Assembly (NCBI GenBank): GCA_000824785.1
Contig: CCNB01000046.1
Location: forward strand, 188,216-252,215
DNA: 64,000 nt
Direction: 5' to 3'
Origin: Mesorhizobium plurifarium
GTDB taxonomy: Bacteria; Pseudomonadota; Alphaproteobacteria; Rhizobiales; Rhizobiaceae
The first letter of the stretch is position 1. Each line of letters opens with the position of its first letter. Of the stretch, positions 57,156 through 64,000 are shown piece by piece. Below the pieces are notes generated by a model. The model worked only from the letters and a program-made list of their open reading frames with translations. It was not told the origin of the DNA and ran no database searches. Made by a program: the position numbers and the translations under genes.

Positions 57156-57995
57156 TCAGCTCTTCAGCTTGGCGTTGCAGAGACTGTAAAAGCCACCGCC
57201 CTTCTGGATCCACTTCAGGCCGTTCAGCGTGTTGGCATCCTTGTTGGCGTAGTACTGCTCGAGGCAGGTATGCATGCGGCCCTTGGCCGGGGTCTCGGTG
57301 GCGAATTTCGGCGAGATCGCCTTCGGGAAGGTCACGCCCTTCGGCGCGGCGACTGACGGTTTCGCCGGCTCGCTGGTATAGGTGGCTTCCGACGGCGCCG
57401 GCACGGTGTCGTCATCGTCGGCGCCGGCGCCGCACTCGGCCTTGCGGAAGTCGTTCCACTTCATGCCGTTCAGCTTGTTGGCGGTCTTGGCAGCCTGGTA
57501 CTTGGTGCTGCACTCGGCCATGGTCAGGCCCTTGCCGCCGTCGGCAGCGGCGGTCGAAGTCTTGGTTGTCGCAGCCGGGGCGGCGGCAGCCGCGGCGGTT
57601 GCGCCAGGACCGCACTCGGCCTTGCGGAAGTCGTTCCACTTCATGCCGTTGAGCGTGCCGGCGGATTTTGCAGCCTGGTATTTGGCGCTGCACTCCTTGG
57701 AGCTCAGGCCCTTGGCTGCGTCATCGGCAGCGGCGGCCGTCTTTGCCTTCTTGGTCGTCTTGGTGTCGGCGGCCTTCGTATCGGTCGCCGCCTTGGTGTC
57801 GGTCGCGGCGGAGGCATCGCTGCCGCACTGCGCCTTGCGGAACTGGTTCCAGGTCTGGCCGGCGAGCGTTCCAGCATCCTTGGCCGCGTTATACTTGGTG
57901 CTGCACTCGGCCATGGTCAGCGCGTTGGCCGGTGCCGCCATGAACAAGGTTGCGACGGCGAGACCCGTCAAAGCTGCAAGTCTATGAATAAGCAT
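57156..57995 (-). CDS. exported Cys-repeat protein, three-repeat paralog
   Basis: 279 residues. Signal peptide (MLIHRLAALTGLAVATLFMA, then APANA), then three C-x25-C units (C31-C57, C102-C128, C162-C188), each with Y at +4, AAK at +6 to +8, W and FRK, separated by Ala/Thr/Lys linkers, then a final C244-C273 unit with a G-rich end (KGGGFYSLCNAKLKS). Cysteines are paired within each unit, consistent with disulfides in the periplasm. It shares signal, C-terminal unit and terminator with the gene at 56470. Function unknown. Confidence 0.85.
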   Translation of the reverse strand: MLIHRLAALTGLAVATLFMAAPANALTMAECSTKYNAAKDAGTLAGQTWNQFRKAQCGSDASAATDTKAATDTKAADTKTTKKAKTAAAADDAAKGLSSKECSAKYQAAKSAGTLNGMKWNDFRKAECGPGATAAAAAAPAATTKTSTAAADGGKGLTMAECSTKYQAAKTANKLNGMKWNDFRKAECGAGADDDDTVPAPSEATYTSEPAKPSVAAPKGVTFPKAISPKFATETPAKGRMHTCLEQYYANKDANTLNGLKWIQKGGGFYSLCNAKLKS

Positions 57996-58364
57996 GGCGT
58001 TTTCTCCCTTGCTGCCGCCAATAAGTGTCCCTATGCCAAATCAATAGCTCTCAATGTGCGGTTGCGCCAGATGCTTCCAGCACGAGGCCCGTCACAAAGT
58101 GTGTTGTTCCCGATAAGGTGATGAATCGCTCGGCATAGCCGCTACGCCGCCAAGGTTCTCCATGCGAACGCATGACGAAAAGCTGCCCTCCGCTGACATA
58201 CTACCCCTGCAGCGAGAAGAGTGTCGGGCTCTCGAGCCACGCGCACCGCCCACGACAATGTTTTTCTAAGGATTGGTAATATACAATCACGAAATTTGAT
58301 GATCGGATGCGGCTCAATTGTGGCAATAGGGGCGGCTGAAAAACCGACGGGGACAGCAAGGCAC
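57996..58364. other. 369-bp gap between the divergent Cys-repeat and glmM genes
   Basis: No credible gene. It must hold promoters in both directions. A weak A/T-rich block TTGGTAATATACAATC (58273-58288) could be part of the glmM promoter. No strong terminator or CtrA box was seen. Confidence 0.45.
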
Positions 58365-59717
58365 ATGGCAGGTCAGTATTTCGGCACGGACGGTATCCGC
58401 GGACGCGCCAACAAATTCCCGATGACGGCCGAGGTCGCAATGCGCGTCGGCATGGCCGCCGGACTTTCGTTCCAGCGCGGCAATCATCGTCACCGCGTCG
58501 TGCTCGGCAAGGACACGCGGCTTTCCGGCTACATGATCGAGAACGCCATGGTGGCTGGCCTGTGCGCCGCCGGCATGGATGTCTTCCTGCTCGGCCCGAT
58601 CCCCACGCCCGCCGTCGCCATGCTGGTGCGCTCGCTGCGCGCCGACATCGGCGTGATGATCTCGGCCTCGCACAATCCTTATTACGACAACGGCATCAAG
58701 CTGTTCGGTCCCGACGGCTACAAGCTTTCCGACGAGATCGAGGAGCGCATCGAGAGCATGCTCGACAAGAACATCGAGCTGGCGCTCGCCGATTCCGACG
58801 GGCTCGGCCGCGCCAAGCGCGTCGACGGCGTGCATGACCGCTATATCGAATTCGCCAAGCGCACGCTGCCGCGCTCGATGTCGCTCTCGGGCCTGAGGAT
58901 CGTCGTCGACTGCGCCAACGGCGCGTCCTACAAGGTGGCGCCCGAGGCGCTGTGGGAACTCGGCGCCGAGGTGGTGGCGATCAATGTCGAGCCGAACGGC
59001 TTCAACATCAACAAGGAGTGCGGCTCGACCCATCCGGCCGGCCTGCAGAAGAAGGTGCACGAGGTGCGCGCCGACATCGGCATCGCGCTCGACGGCGATG
59101 CCGACCGTGTCGTCATCGTCGACGAGAACGGAGCGATCGTCGACGGCGACCAGATCATGGCGCTGATCGCCGAATCCTGGCACCAGAGCGGACGACTGGC
59201 CGGCGGCGGCGTCGTTTCCACCGTGATGTCCAATCTCGGCCTGGAACGTTTTCTCGGCGACATGAAGCTGCAGCTCCATCGCACCAAGGTCGGCGACCGC
59301 TATGTGGTCGAGCATATGCGCGCGCATGGCTTGAATGTCGGCGGCGAGCAGTCGGGCCACATCGTGCTTTCCGATTTCTCGACCACCGGCGATGGCCTGG
59401 TCTCGGCCTTGCAGGTGCTGGCCTGCATCAAGCGGCAGAACCGCCCGGTCAGCGAGCTGTCGAAGAAGTTCGAGCCGGTGCCGCAGCTTCTGAAGAATGT
59501 CCGCATCTCCGGCGGCAAGCCGCTGGAGGAAGCGCCGGTCAAGGCGGCGATCGAGGAAGGACGCAACCGGCTCGGCACGTCCGGCCGACTCGTCATCCGG
59601 CCCTCCGGCACCGAGCCGCTCATCCGCGTCATGGCCGAGGGCGACGATCCGCAACTGGTCGAAGCGGTCGTCAACGACATCGTCGGCATCCTCCAGGAAA
59701 CCCGCAGCGCCGCTTGA
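58365..59717 (+). CDS. glmM: phosphoglucosamine mutase GlmM
   Basis: 450 residues. The phosphoserine loop ISASHNP places the active serine at S102; the magnesium site DGDADR and the sugar loop GGEQSGH follow. It interconverts glucosamine-6-P and glucosamine-1-P on the way to UDP-GlcNAc, needed for peptidoglycan and lipid A. The start at 58365 gives the canonical MAGQYFGTDGIRG. In many rhizobia it directly follows ftsH; here the two Cys-repeat genes lie between them on the other strand. Confidence 0.96.
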   Translation: MAGQYFGTDGIRGRANKFPMTAEVAMRVGMAAGLSFQRGNHRHRVVLGKDTRLSGYMIENAMVAGLCAAGMDVFLLGPIPTPAVAMLVRSLRADIGVMISASHNPYYDNGIKLFGPDGYKLSDEIEERIESMLDKNIELALADSDGLGRAKRVDGVHDRYIEFAKRTLPRSMSLSGLRIVVDCANGASYKVAPEALWELGAEVVAINVEPNGFNINKECGSTHPAGLQKKVHEVRADIGIALDGDADRVVIVDENGAIVDGDQIMALIAESWHQSGRLAGGGVVSTVMSNLGLERFLGDMKLQLHRTKVGDRYVVEHMRAHGLNVGGEQSGHIVLSDFSTTGDGLVSALQVLACIKRQNRPVSELSKKFEPVPQLLKNVRISGGKPLEEAPVKAAIEEGRNRLGTSGRLVIRPSGTEPLIRVMAEGDDPQLVEAVVNDIVGILQETRSAA

Positions 59718-59750
59718 ACCCGGCCGCCAGGCGGGAATTCTCCTTGTCCG

Positions 59751-59780
59751 AAGCCCGCCATCGTGGCGGGCTTTCGTTTT
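59751..59780 (+). terminator. intrinsic terminator after glmM
   Basis: A 10-bp stem (59751-59760 with 59764-59773), loop TCG, followed by TCGTTTT. Confidence 0.88.
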
Positions 59781-59844
59781 CTCGTGCCGTTCGGACAACG
59801 GCGTTCGCTCTAAAATTGTATAGATTCGTGGTTAATCGGTACGG

Positions 59845-59859
59845 TTAAACGGCCTTTAA
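59845..59859 (+). promoter_or_regulatory. CtrA box upstream of the first outer membrane protein gene
   Basis: TTAAACGGCCTTTAA is TTAA-N7-TTAA, 74 bases before the ATG at 59934. A CATTAT at 59871-59876 could be the -10. Confidence 0.65.
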
Positions 59860-59933
59860 CCTTTGCAATTCATTATCCACACCCGAGGCAACCATCTTCG
59901 GGCGTCGTCCCGAGGCTTCTTAGGGGTGACAGC

Positions 59934-60770
59934 ATGTTCAATATAAAGAGAATGGCAGTGCTTGCCGCGCTGTTCGCGGGGCTGGCCGGCCCGGCGCTGG
60001 CGGCCGATCTTCCGCAGCCGATCGAAGAGGCTCCGCCGCCGGTCGTCGAAGCGCAGCCGATCGATGTCGGCGGCTGGTACATCCGCGGCGATCTCGATTA
60101 TCATTGGTCCCGCTTCGGCGGCGCCGACTACATCACTTACGGGGCCGCGCCCCAGACTCAGGGCAGCTTCGCCACGGGCTCCCTCAAGGGAGCCTTATCC
60201 GCGGGCGCTGGCATCGGCTACCAAGTGAACCAGTATTTCCGCACCGATCTCACCGCGGACTGGATGAGCAAGTCGAACTTCCGCGGCTCGACGGTCGGCT
60301 TCTGCGGCGGCGGCGTACCCTGTACGTCCGTCGACACCTCCTCCTATTCGGCGCTGCTGCTTCTGGCCAACGCCTATGTCGATATCGGTACCTGGCACGG
60401 CATCACGCCCTATGTCGGCGCCGGTATCGGTGGCGCTTGGGTCAAGTGGGACACGCTTCACAACAGCGACGACGATGGCGACTTCTTCCATCACGGCGGA
60501 AAGGGCTGGCGCTTCGCCTATGCCCTCATGGCCGGTGCCTCCTACTGCCTAACGGATCGCGTCAAGCTGGACGTTGGTTACCGCTACAGCCATATCAATG
60601 GCGGCAAGATGTTCGAATACGCCTCGGACAGCAATGTTGGCCCCGGCTACGATCGTGGCATCAACGTGCATGAAGTGCGTGGCGGCCTCCGCTACCAGTT
60701 CGGCGGCCAGTCCGACTGCGCGCCGCCGCCGGAGCCCTACGTTCCGCCGGAACCGATCTACACCAAGTAA
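59934..60770 (+). CDS. outer membrane beta-barrel protein (Omp25/RopB-like), first of a pair
   Basis: 278 residues. Signal peptide (MFNIKRMAVLAALFAGLAG, then PALAAD), then beta strands GWYIRGDLDYHWSRF, LSAGAGIGYQVNQYFRTDLTADW, GITPYVGAGIGGAWVKWD, KLDVGYRYSHINGGKMF. The barrel ends VRGGLRYQFG and is followed by an unusual Pro-rich tail (PPPEPYVPPEPIYTK). It is a paralog of the next gene. Expected in the outer membrane. Confidence 0.88.
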   Translation: MFNIKRMAVLAALFAGLAGPALAADLPQPIEEAPPPVVEAQPIDVGGWYIRGDLDYHWSRFGGADYITYGAAPQTQGSFATGSLKGALSAGAGIGYQVNQYFRTDLTADWMSKSNFRGSTVGFCGGGVPCTSVDTSSYSALLLLANAYVDIGTWHGITPYVGAGIGGAWVKWDTLHNSDDDGDFFHHGGKGWRFAYALMAGASYCLTDRVKLDVGYRYSHINGGKMFEYASDSNVGPGYDRGINVHEVRGGLRYQFGGQSDCAPPPEPYVPPEPIYTK

Positions 60771-60792
60771 TCGCTTCCCAGATCCTCGAATT

Positions 60793-60826
60793 AAAACCGC
60801 CCGGCGCCAGCCGGGCGGTTTTCGTT
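60793..60826 (+). terminator. intrinsic terminator between the two OMP genes
   Basis: A 13-bp perfect stem (60793-60805 with 60810-60822), loop GCCA, followed by TTTCG. It separates the two paralogs, so the second needs its own promoter. Confidence 0.92.
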
Positions 60827-60880
60827 TATGCAACGCCGGTAAATATCGATCGAAATCAATTCGGTAACCGGCTGTTATCC

Positions 60881-60895
60881 TTAACCGGCACTTAA
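60881..60895 (+). promoter_or_regulatory. CtrA box upstream of the second outer membrane protein gene
   Basis: TTAACCGGCACTTAA is TTAA-N7-TTAA, 75 bases before the ATG at 60971. The spacing is almost the same as for the first OMP gene. Another TTAAC half-site follows at 60905. Confidence 0.65.
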
Positions 60896-60970
60896 CCACT
60901 ATGGTTAACAATAGGATCTTGAAACGGCGCCCGCGTTCGTGATTGGCGCCAATTTCAGGAGCCGGGGACC

Positions 60971-61735
60971 ATGACATCAAGATCGCGTATCGCGTCAGCG
61001 CTTGCCGCAACCATCCTGCTGCCGATGACGCCGGCGCTGGCGGCGGACTATGATCCGCCGATCTATGTCGACCAGGCGCCGGACTACCAGCCGGTCGAGG
61101 TCGGCTCGGGCTGGTACCTGCGCGGCGATGTCTCGTACTTGGCGAACAAGAGTTTCGACAAGCAAGATTTCGCCTTTACGCCGGCGAGCTTCAAGAATGA
61201 TGAGACGCCGGTCTTCGGCAGCATCGGCTTCGGCTACCATTTCAATGACTATCTGCGCGCCGATCTCAACCTCGGTTATCTGCCCGGCAACAAGGTCAGC
61301 GTCGGCTATGACGATTCGGCGACGGCGGCGGAGCCGACGATCGCGTCCGGAAGCCTGAAGAACTATGCCTTCACTGGCCTGCTCAACGGCTATGTTGACC
61401 TCGGCACCTATGTCGGAATCACGCCCTATGTCGGCGCAGGCGTCGGCTTCGTGCGATCCAAGAGCAAGCTTTCGGCTTTCTATTCCACCGACAATGGCGA
61501 CGACACCGACGATTTCGTCCTGAAGAACAACAAGACCCAATATGCCTTCGCCTACACGCTCAACGCGGGCCTTGCTTATCAGGTGAGCAAGAATGTGCTC
61601 GTCGATCTCGGCTACCAGTACTTTTCCGCACCCGATGCCGAATATGTCACCGCCGAGAGCCTGACGTCCTATCCGACCCACAAGGGGATCAGCAATCACC
61701 AGATCAAGCTCGGCCTGCGCTACGACCTCTGGTAA
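60971..61735 (+). CDS. outer membrane beta-barrel protein, second of a pair
   Basis: 254 residues. Signal peptide (MTSRSRIASALAATILLPMT, then PALAAD) and strands GWYLRGDVSYLANKSF, FGSIGFGYHFNDYLRADLNLGY, GITPYVGAGVGFVRSKS, VLVDLGYQYF, IKLGLRYDLW. It ends on an aromatic residue, as outer-membrane barrels usually do. Shared blocks PYVGAG and GWY.RGD show common origin with the gene at 59934. Confidence 0.88.
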   Translation: MTSRSRIASALAATILLPMTPALAADYDPPIYVDQAPDYQPVEVGSGWYLRGDVSYLANKSFDKQDFAFTPASFKNDETPVFGSIGFGYHFNDYLRADLNLGYLPGNKVSVGYDDSATAAEPTIASGSLKNYAFTGLLNGYVDLGTYVGITPYVGAGVGFVRSKSKLSAFYSTDNGDDTDDFVLKNNKTQYAFAYTLNAGLAYQVSKNVLVDLGYQYFSAPDAEYVTAESLTSYPTHKGISNHQIKLGLRYDLW

Positions 61736-61878
61736 GCGAAGCGGGTTACGAAATGCCACGGCGGGTCCAAGGGCTCGCCGTTTTCATTTCGGGCCGCCCA
61801 TTGCGGTCATAGGGAATATCCCGACAGCGACAAAAACTTTGCTCTTGACGCCGAAGCCTTGAGCGCATATCGCCGTCC

Positions 61879-61930
61879 GTGGGCCACCCCTCCCCAACGA
61901 GGGGCCACTATCTGGAAGGATAGACCACGA
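61879..61930 (+). promoter_or_regulatory. serC RNA leader motif
   Basis: Two hairpins sit just before serC. The first has GTGG/CCAC (61879-82 with 61905-08) around CCCCT/AGGGG (61887-91 with 61900-04). The second, CTATC/GATAG (61908-12 with 61919-23), holds TGGAAG in its loop, which is the ribosome site of serC. The position and the two stems fit the serC element reported from Alphaproteobacteria, whose ligand is unknown. Confidence 0.7.
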
Positions 61931-63105
61931 TGACGACACCTACCAAGCCCGGACTCCGTCCGGCAAACCCCAATTTCTCTTCAGGTCCCTGCGCAAAACG
62001 TCCCGGCTGGTCGGCCGAGGCGCTGAAAGCCGCCGCGCTCGGGCGCTCGCACCGCGCCAAGATCGGCAAGGCCAAGCTCGAACAGACGATCGAGCTGACG
62101 CGCGAAATCCTCAAGGTTCCCGCGAGCTATCGCATCGGCATCGTGCCGGCGTCGGACACCGGCGCGGTCGAGATGGCGCTATGGTCGCTGCTTGGCGAGC
62201 GCGGCGTCGACATGGTCGCCTGGGAGAGCTTCGGCTCCGGCTGGGTGACGGATGTCGTCAAGCAGCTCAAGCTCGCCGACGTGCGCAAATTCGAGGCCGG
62301 CTACGGCAAGCTGCCCGACCTCAAGCAGGTCGATTTCGACCGCGACGTCGTCTTCACCTGGAACGGCACCACCTCGGGCGTGCGCGTGCCCAACGGCGAT
62401 TTCATTCCCGCGAACCGCAAGGGCCTGACCATCTGCGACGCCACCTCGGCGGCGTTCGCGCAAAGGCTCGACTTCGAGAAGCTCGATGTCGTCACCTTCT
62501 CCTGGCAGAAGGTGCTGGGCGGTGAGGGCGCGCATGGCATGCTGATCCTGTCGCCCCGCGCCGTCGAGCGGCTGGAGACCTACAAGCCGGCCTGGCCGCT
62601 GCCGAAGATCTTCCGCCTCACCTCGGGCGGCAAGCTGATCGAGGGCATCTTCAAAGGCGAGACCATCAACACGCCATCGATGCTGTGCGTGGAGGATTAT
62701 CTCGATGCGCTCCACTGGGCGAGATCGATCGGCGGGCTCGATGCGCTGATCGCCCGCGCCGACGCCAATGCCGCGGTGCTCGACCGGTTCGTGGCGAAGT
62801 CGCCGTGGCTCGGTCATCTCGCCGTCGATCCGGCGACACGCTCGAACACGTCCGTGTGTCTCTCCTTCACCGATCCTGACGTCGCGGCGCTCGACGCCGA
62901 CGGCCAGGCGGCTTTCGCCAAGGGCATCGTGTCAGCGCTCGACAAGGAAGGCGTCGCTTACGACATCGGCTCCTATCGCGATGCCCCGCCCGGCCTGCGC
63001 ATCTGGTGCGGCGCAACCGTCGAGACCTCCGATCTCGAAGCGCTGCTGCCCTGGCTCGACTGGGCCTTCGCCACGCAGAAGGCATCGCTGAAAGCAGCGG
63101 CCTGA
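61930..63105 (+). CDS. serC: phosphoserine transaminase
   Basis: 391 residues, PLP enzyme of the serine pathway. It makes phosphoserine from 3-phosphohydroxypyruvate. The lysine that binds PLP is in TFSWQKVLGGEG (about residue 197). The start MTTPTKPGLRPANPNFSSGPCAKRPGW is typical of the alphaproteobacterial type. It is followed by serA after 63 bp. Confidence 0.95.
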   Translation: MTTPTKPGLRPANPNFSSGPCAKRPGWSAEALKAAALGRSHRAKIGKAKLEQTIELTREILKVPASYRIGIVPASDTGAVEMALWSLLGERGVDMVAWESFGSGWVTDVVKQLKLADVRKFEAGYGKLPDLKQVDFDRDVVFTWNGTTSGVRVPNGDFIPANRKGLTICDATSAAFAQRLDFEKLDVVTFSWQKVLGGEGAHGMLILSPRAVERLETYKPAWPLPKIFRLTSGGKLIEGIFKGETINTPSMLCVEDYLDALHWARSIGGLDALIARADANAAVLDRFVAKSPWLGHLAVDPATRSNTSVCLSFTDPDVAALDADGQAAFAKGIVSALDKEGVAYDIGSYRDAPPGLRIWCGATVETSDLEALLPWLDWAFATQKASLKAAA

Positions 63106-63110
63106 GTTTC

Positions 63111-63132
63111 ATGGCGGCCCGCGGGCCGCCAT
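63111..63132. repeat. palindrome between serC and serA
   Basis: ATGGCGGCCC (63111-63120) and GGGCCGCCAT (63123-63132) are perfect complements around GC, followed by TT and CCC. It could weaken or attenuate reading into serA; there is no long T run. Confidence 0.5.
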
Positions 63133-63168
63133 TTCCCGACACATCCATTCCACGTCAAGGAGGCCGCA

Positions 63169-64000
63169 ATGGCGCCCCGCGTTCTCGTTTCGGATAAACT
63201 TTCCACCACCGCCGTGCAGATCTTCAAGGATCGCGGCATCGACGTCGACTATCTGCCCGATCTCGGCAAGGACAAGGAAAAGCTCGCCGAGGTGATCGGC
63301 CAGTATGACGGCCTCGCCATCCGCTCGGCGACCAAGGTCACCGAGAAGCTGATCAATGCCGCCACCAGGCTCAAGGTCGTCGGCCGCGCCGGCATCGGCG
63401 TCGACAATGTCGATATCCCGGCCGCCAGCCGCAGGGGTATCATCGTGATGAACACCCCATTCGGCAATTCGATCACCACGGCGGAGCACGCGGTCGCCAT
63501 GATCTTCGCGCTGGCGCGCCAGATCCCGGAGGCCAACGCCTCGACGCATGCGGGAAAATGGGAAAAGAACCGCTTCATGGGCATCGAGATCACCAGCAAG
63601 ACGCTGGGCGTGATCGGCTGCGGCAATATCGGCTCGATCGTCGCCACGCGCGGCGTCGGCCTGAAGATGCATGTGATTGCCTTCGACCCGTTCCTGTCGG
63701 ACAGCCGCGCCGAGGAGCTCGGCGTCCAGAAGGTCGAGCTCGACGAGCTCTTCGCCCGCGCCGATTTCATCACCTTGCACACGCCGCTGACCGACAAGAC
63801 GCGCAACATCATCGACGCGGCCGCTATCGCCAAGATGAAGGATGGCGTGCGCATCATCAATTGCGCCCGCGGCGGGCTGGTCGTCGAGGCCGATCTGGTC
63901 GCAGCGCTGAAGAGCGGCAAGGTGGCCGGCGCCGGCATCGACGTCTTCGAGGTCGAGCCGGCGGAGAACAACCCGCTGTTCGGCATGGAGAATGTCGTGG
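63169..64000 (+). CDS. serA: D-3-phosphoglycerate dehydrogenase, 5' part
   Basis: 277 complete codons are visible and the frame continues past the window edge; the full protein should have about 530 residues. VGRAGIGVDNVDIPAASRRGI and the NAD site LGVIGCGNIGSIVA are clear, and the catalytic Arg is in NCARGG. The catalytic His and the ACT-type regulatory end lie beyond the edge. ATG 63169 has AAGGAGG upstream. It performs the first step of serine synthesis. Confidence 0.95.
   Translation, partial: MAPRVLVSDKLSTTAVQIFKDRGIDVDYLPDLGKDKEKLAEVIGQYDGLAIRSATKVTEKLINAATRLKVVGRAGIGVDNVDIPAASRRGIIVMNTPFGNSITTAEHAVAMIFALARQIPEANASTHAGKWEKNRFMGIEITSKTLGVIGCGNIGSIVATRGVGLKMHVIAFDPFLSDSRAEELGVQKVELDELFARADFITLHTPLTDKTRNIIDAAAIAKMKDGVRIINCARGGLVVEADLVAALKSGKVAGAGIDVFEVEPAENNPLFGMENVV

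Overview
The window is a high-GC, densely coded chromosomal segment from an alphaproteobacterium of the order Hyphomicrobiales (Rhizobiales). Mesorhizobium or a close relative is the best guess. The guess rests on gene content and order: a liv operon carrying a small DUF6867-type gene, GapR (DUF2312), RcdA (DUF1465), a tol-pal/tilS/ftsH/glmM block, CtrA-type TTAA-N7-TTAA boxes, a 6S RNA ahead of 5-formyl-THF cyclo-ligase, a serC leader motif and several rhizobial palindromic intergenic repeats. No rRNA, tRNA, insertion sequence, prophage or CRISPR array was found.

Layout. 1-336: 3' end of a proline racemase/hydroxyproline epimerase gene. 0.9-6.9 kb: branched-chain amino acid ABC transporter livHMGF, a small membrane protein and livK; LivG carries an unusual C-terminal helix-hairpin-helix-like tail. 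7.2-10.7 kb: biotin-dependent pyruvate carboxylase. 10.8-15.0 kb: gapR, two small unknowns, msrB, and a VWA/GNAT/MoxR-AAA group on the minus strand. 15.2-18.8 kb: 6S RNA, 5-FCL, a DUF3592-type membrane protein, a BrnT/BrnA-like toxin-antitoxin pair, a YmdB-like phosphoesterase and a TerC-family protein. 18.8-23.1 kb: an ArsR-controlled SRPBCC/VOC group, yebC, a SelW-like protein and a divergent TetR/DUF1772 pair. 23.4-28.2 kb: rpmE, an ABC exporter, an M32 carboxypeptidase, a DUF1304 protein and a small exported protein. 28.5-34.8 kb (all minus): a MotB/OmpA-like plus MotA/TolQ-like pair, a hemolysin III-type protein, suhB, efp, a Sel1-repeat protein and a divergent ThiE-like protein. 35-40.2 kb: a methyltransferase, a frameshifted GFA gene, a TSUP transporter, a DUF2269-like protein, a candidate CtrA-controlled small RNA, rcdA and a family-2 glycosyltransferase. 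40.3-43.3 kb: ruvC-[antitoxin-PIN toxin]-ruvA-ruvB. 43.4-46.2 kb: Tat-type metallophosphatase, GH5 glycosidase, ybgC. 46.6-52.8 kb: tolQRAB, a four-helix-bundle gene flanked by inverted repeats, pal, ybgF. 52.8-59.7 kb: tilS, ftsH, two Cys-repeat exported proteins, glmM. 59.9-61.7 kb: two outer-membrane beta-barrel paralogs. 61.9-64 kb: serC and the start of serA (cut by the window edge).

How the parts fit. Much of the window is envelope and cell-cycle housekeeping. TolQRAB-Pal-YbgF couples inner membrane, peptidoglycan and outer membrane; GlmM makes a cell-wall precursor; FtsH does membrane proteolysis. CtrA boxes precede rcdA, both outer-membrane protein genes and a three-hairpin candidate sRNA, which suggests one cell-cycle regulator touches all of them. 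SerC and SerA form the serine pathway, under a serC leader. Two small toxin-antitoxin modules and one four-helix-bundle element appear to be insertions between otherwise conserved neighbours.

Most interesting points: the CtrA-box/sRNA/rcdA arrangement, the four-helix-bundle gene with 34-bp flanking inverted repeats between tolB and pal, the toxin-antitoxin module inside ruvCAB with a palindrome touching its start codon, the LivG tail fusion, and the pair of exported proteins built from different numbers of a C-x25-C repeat.
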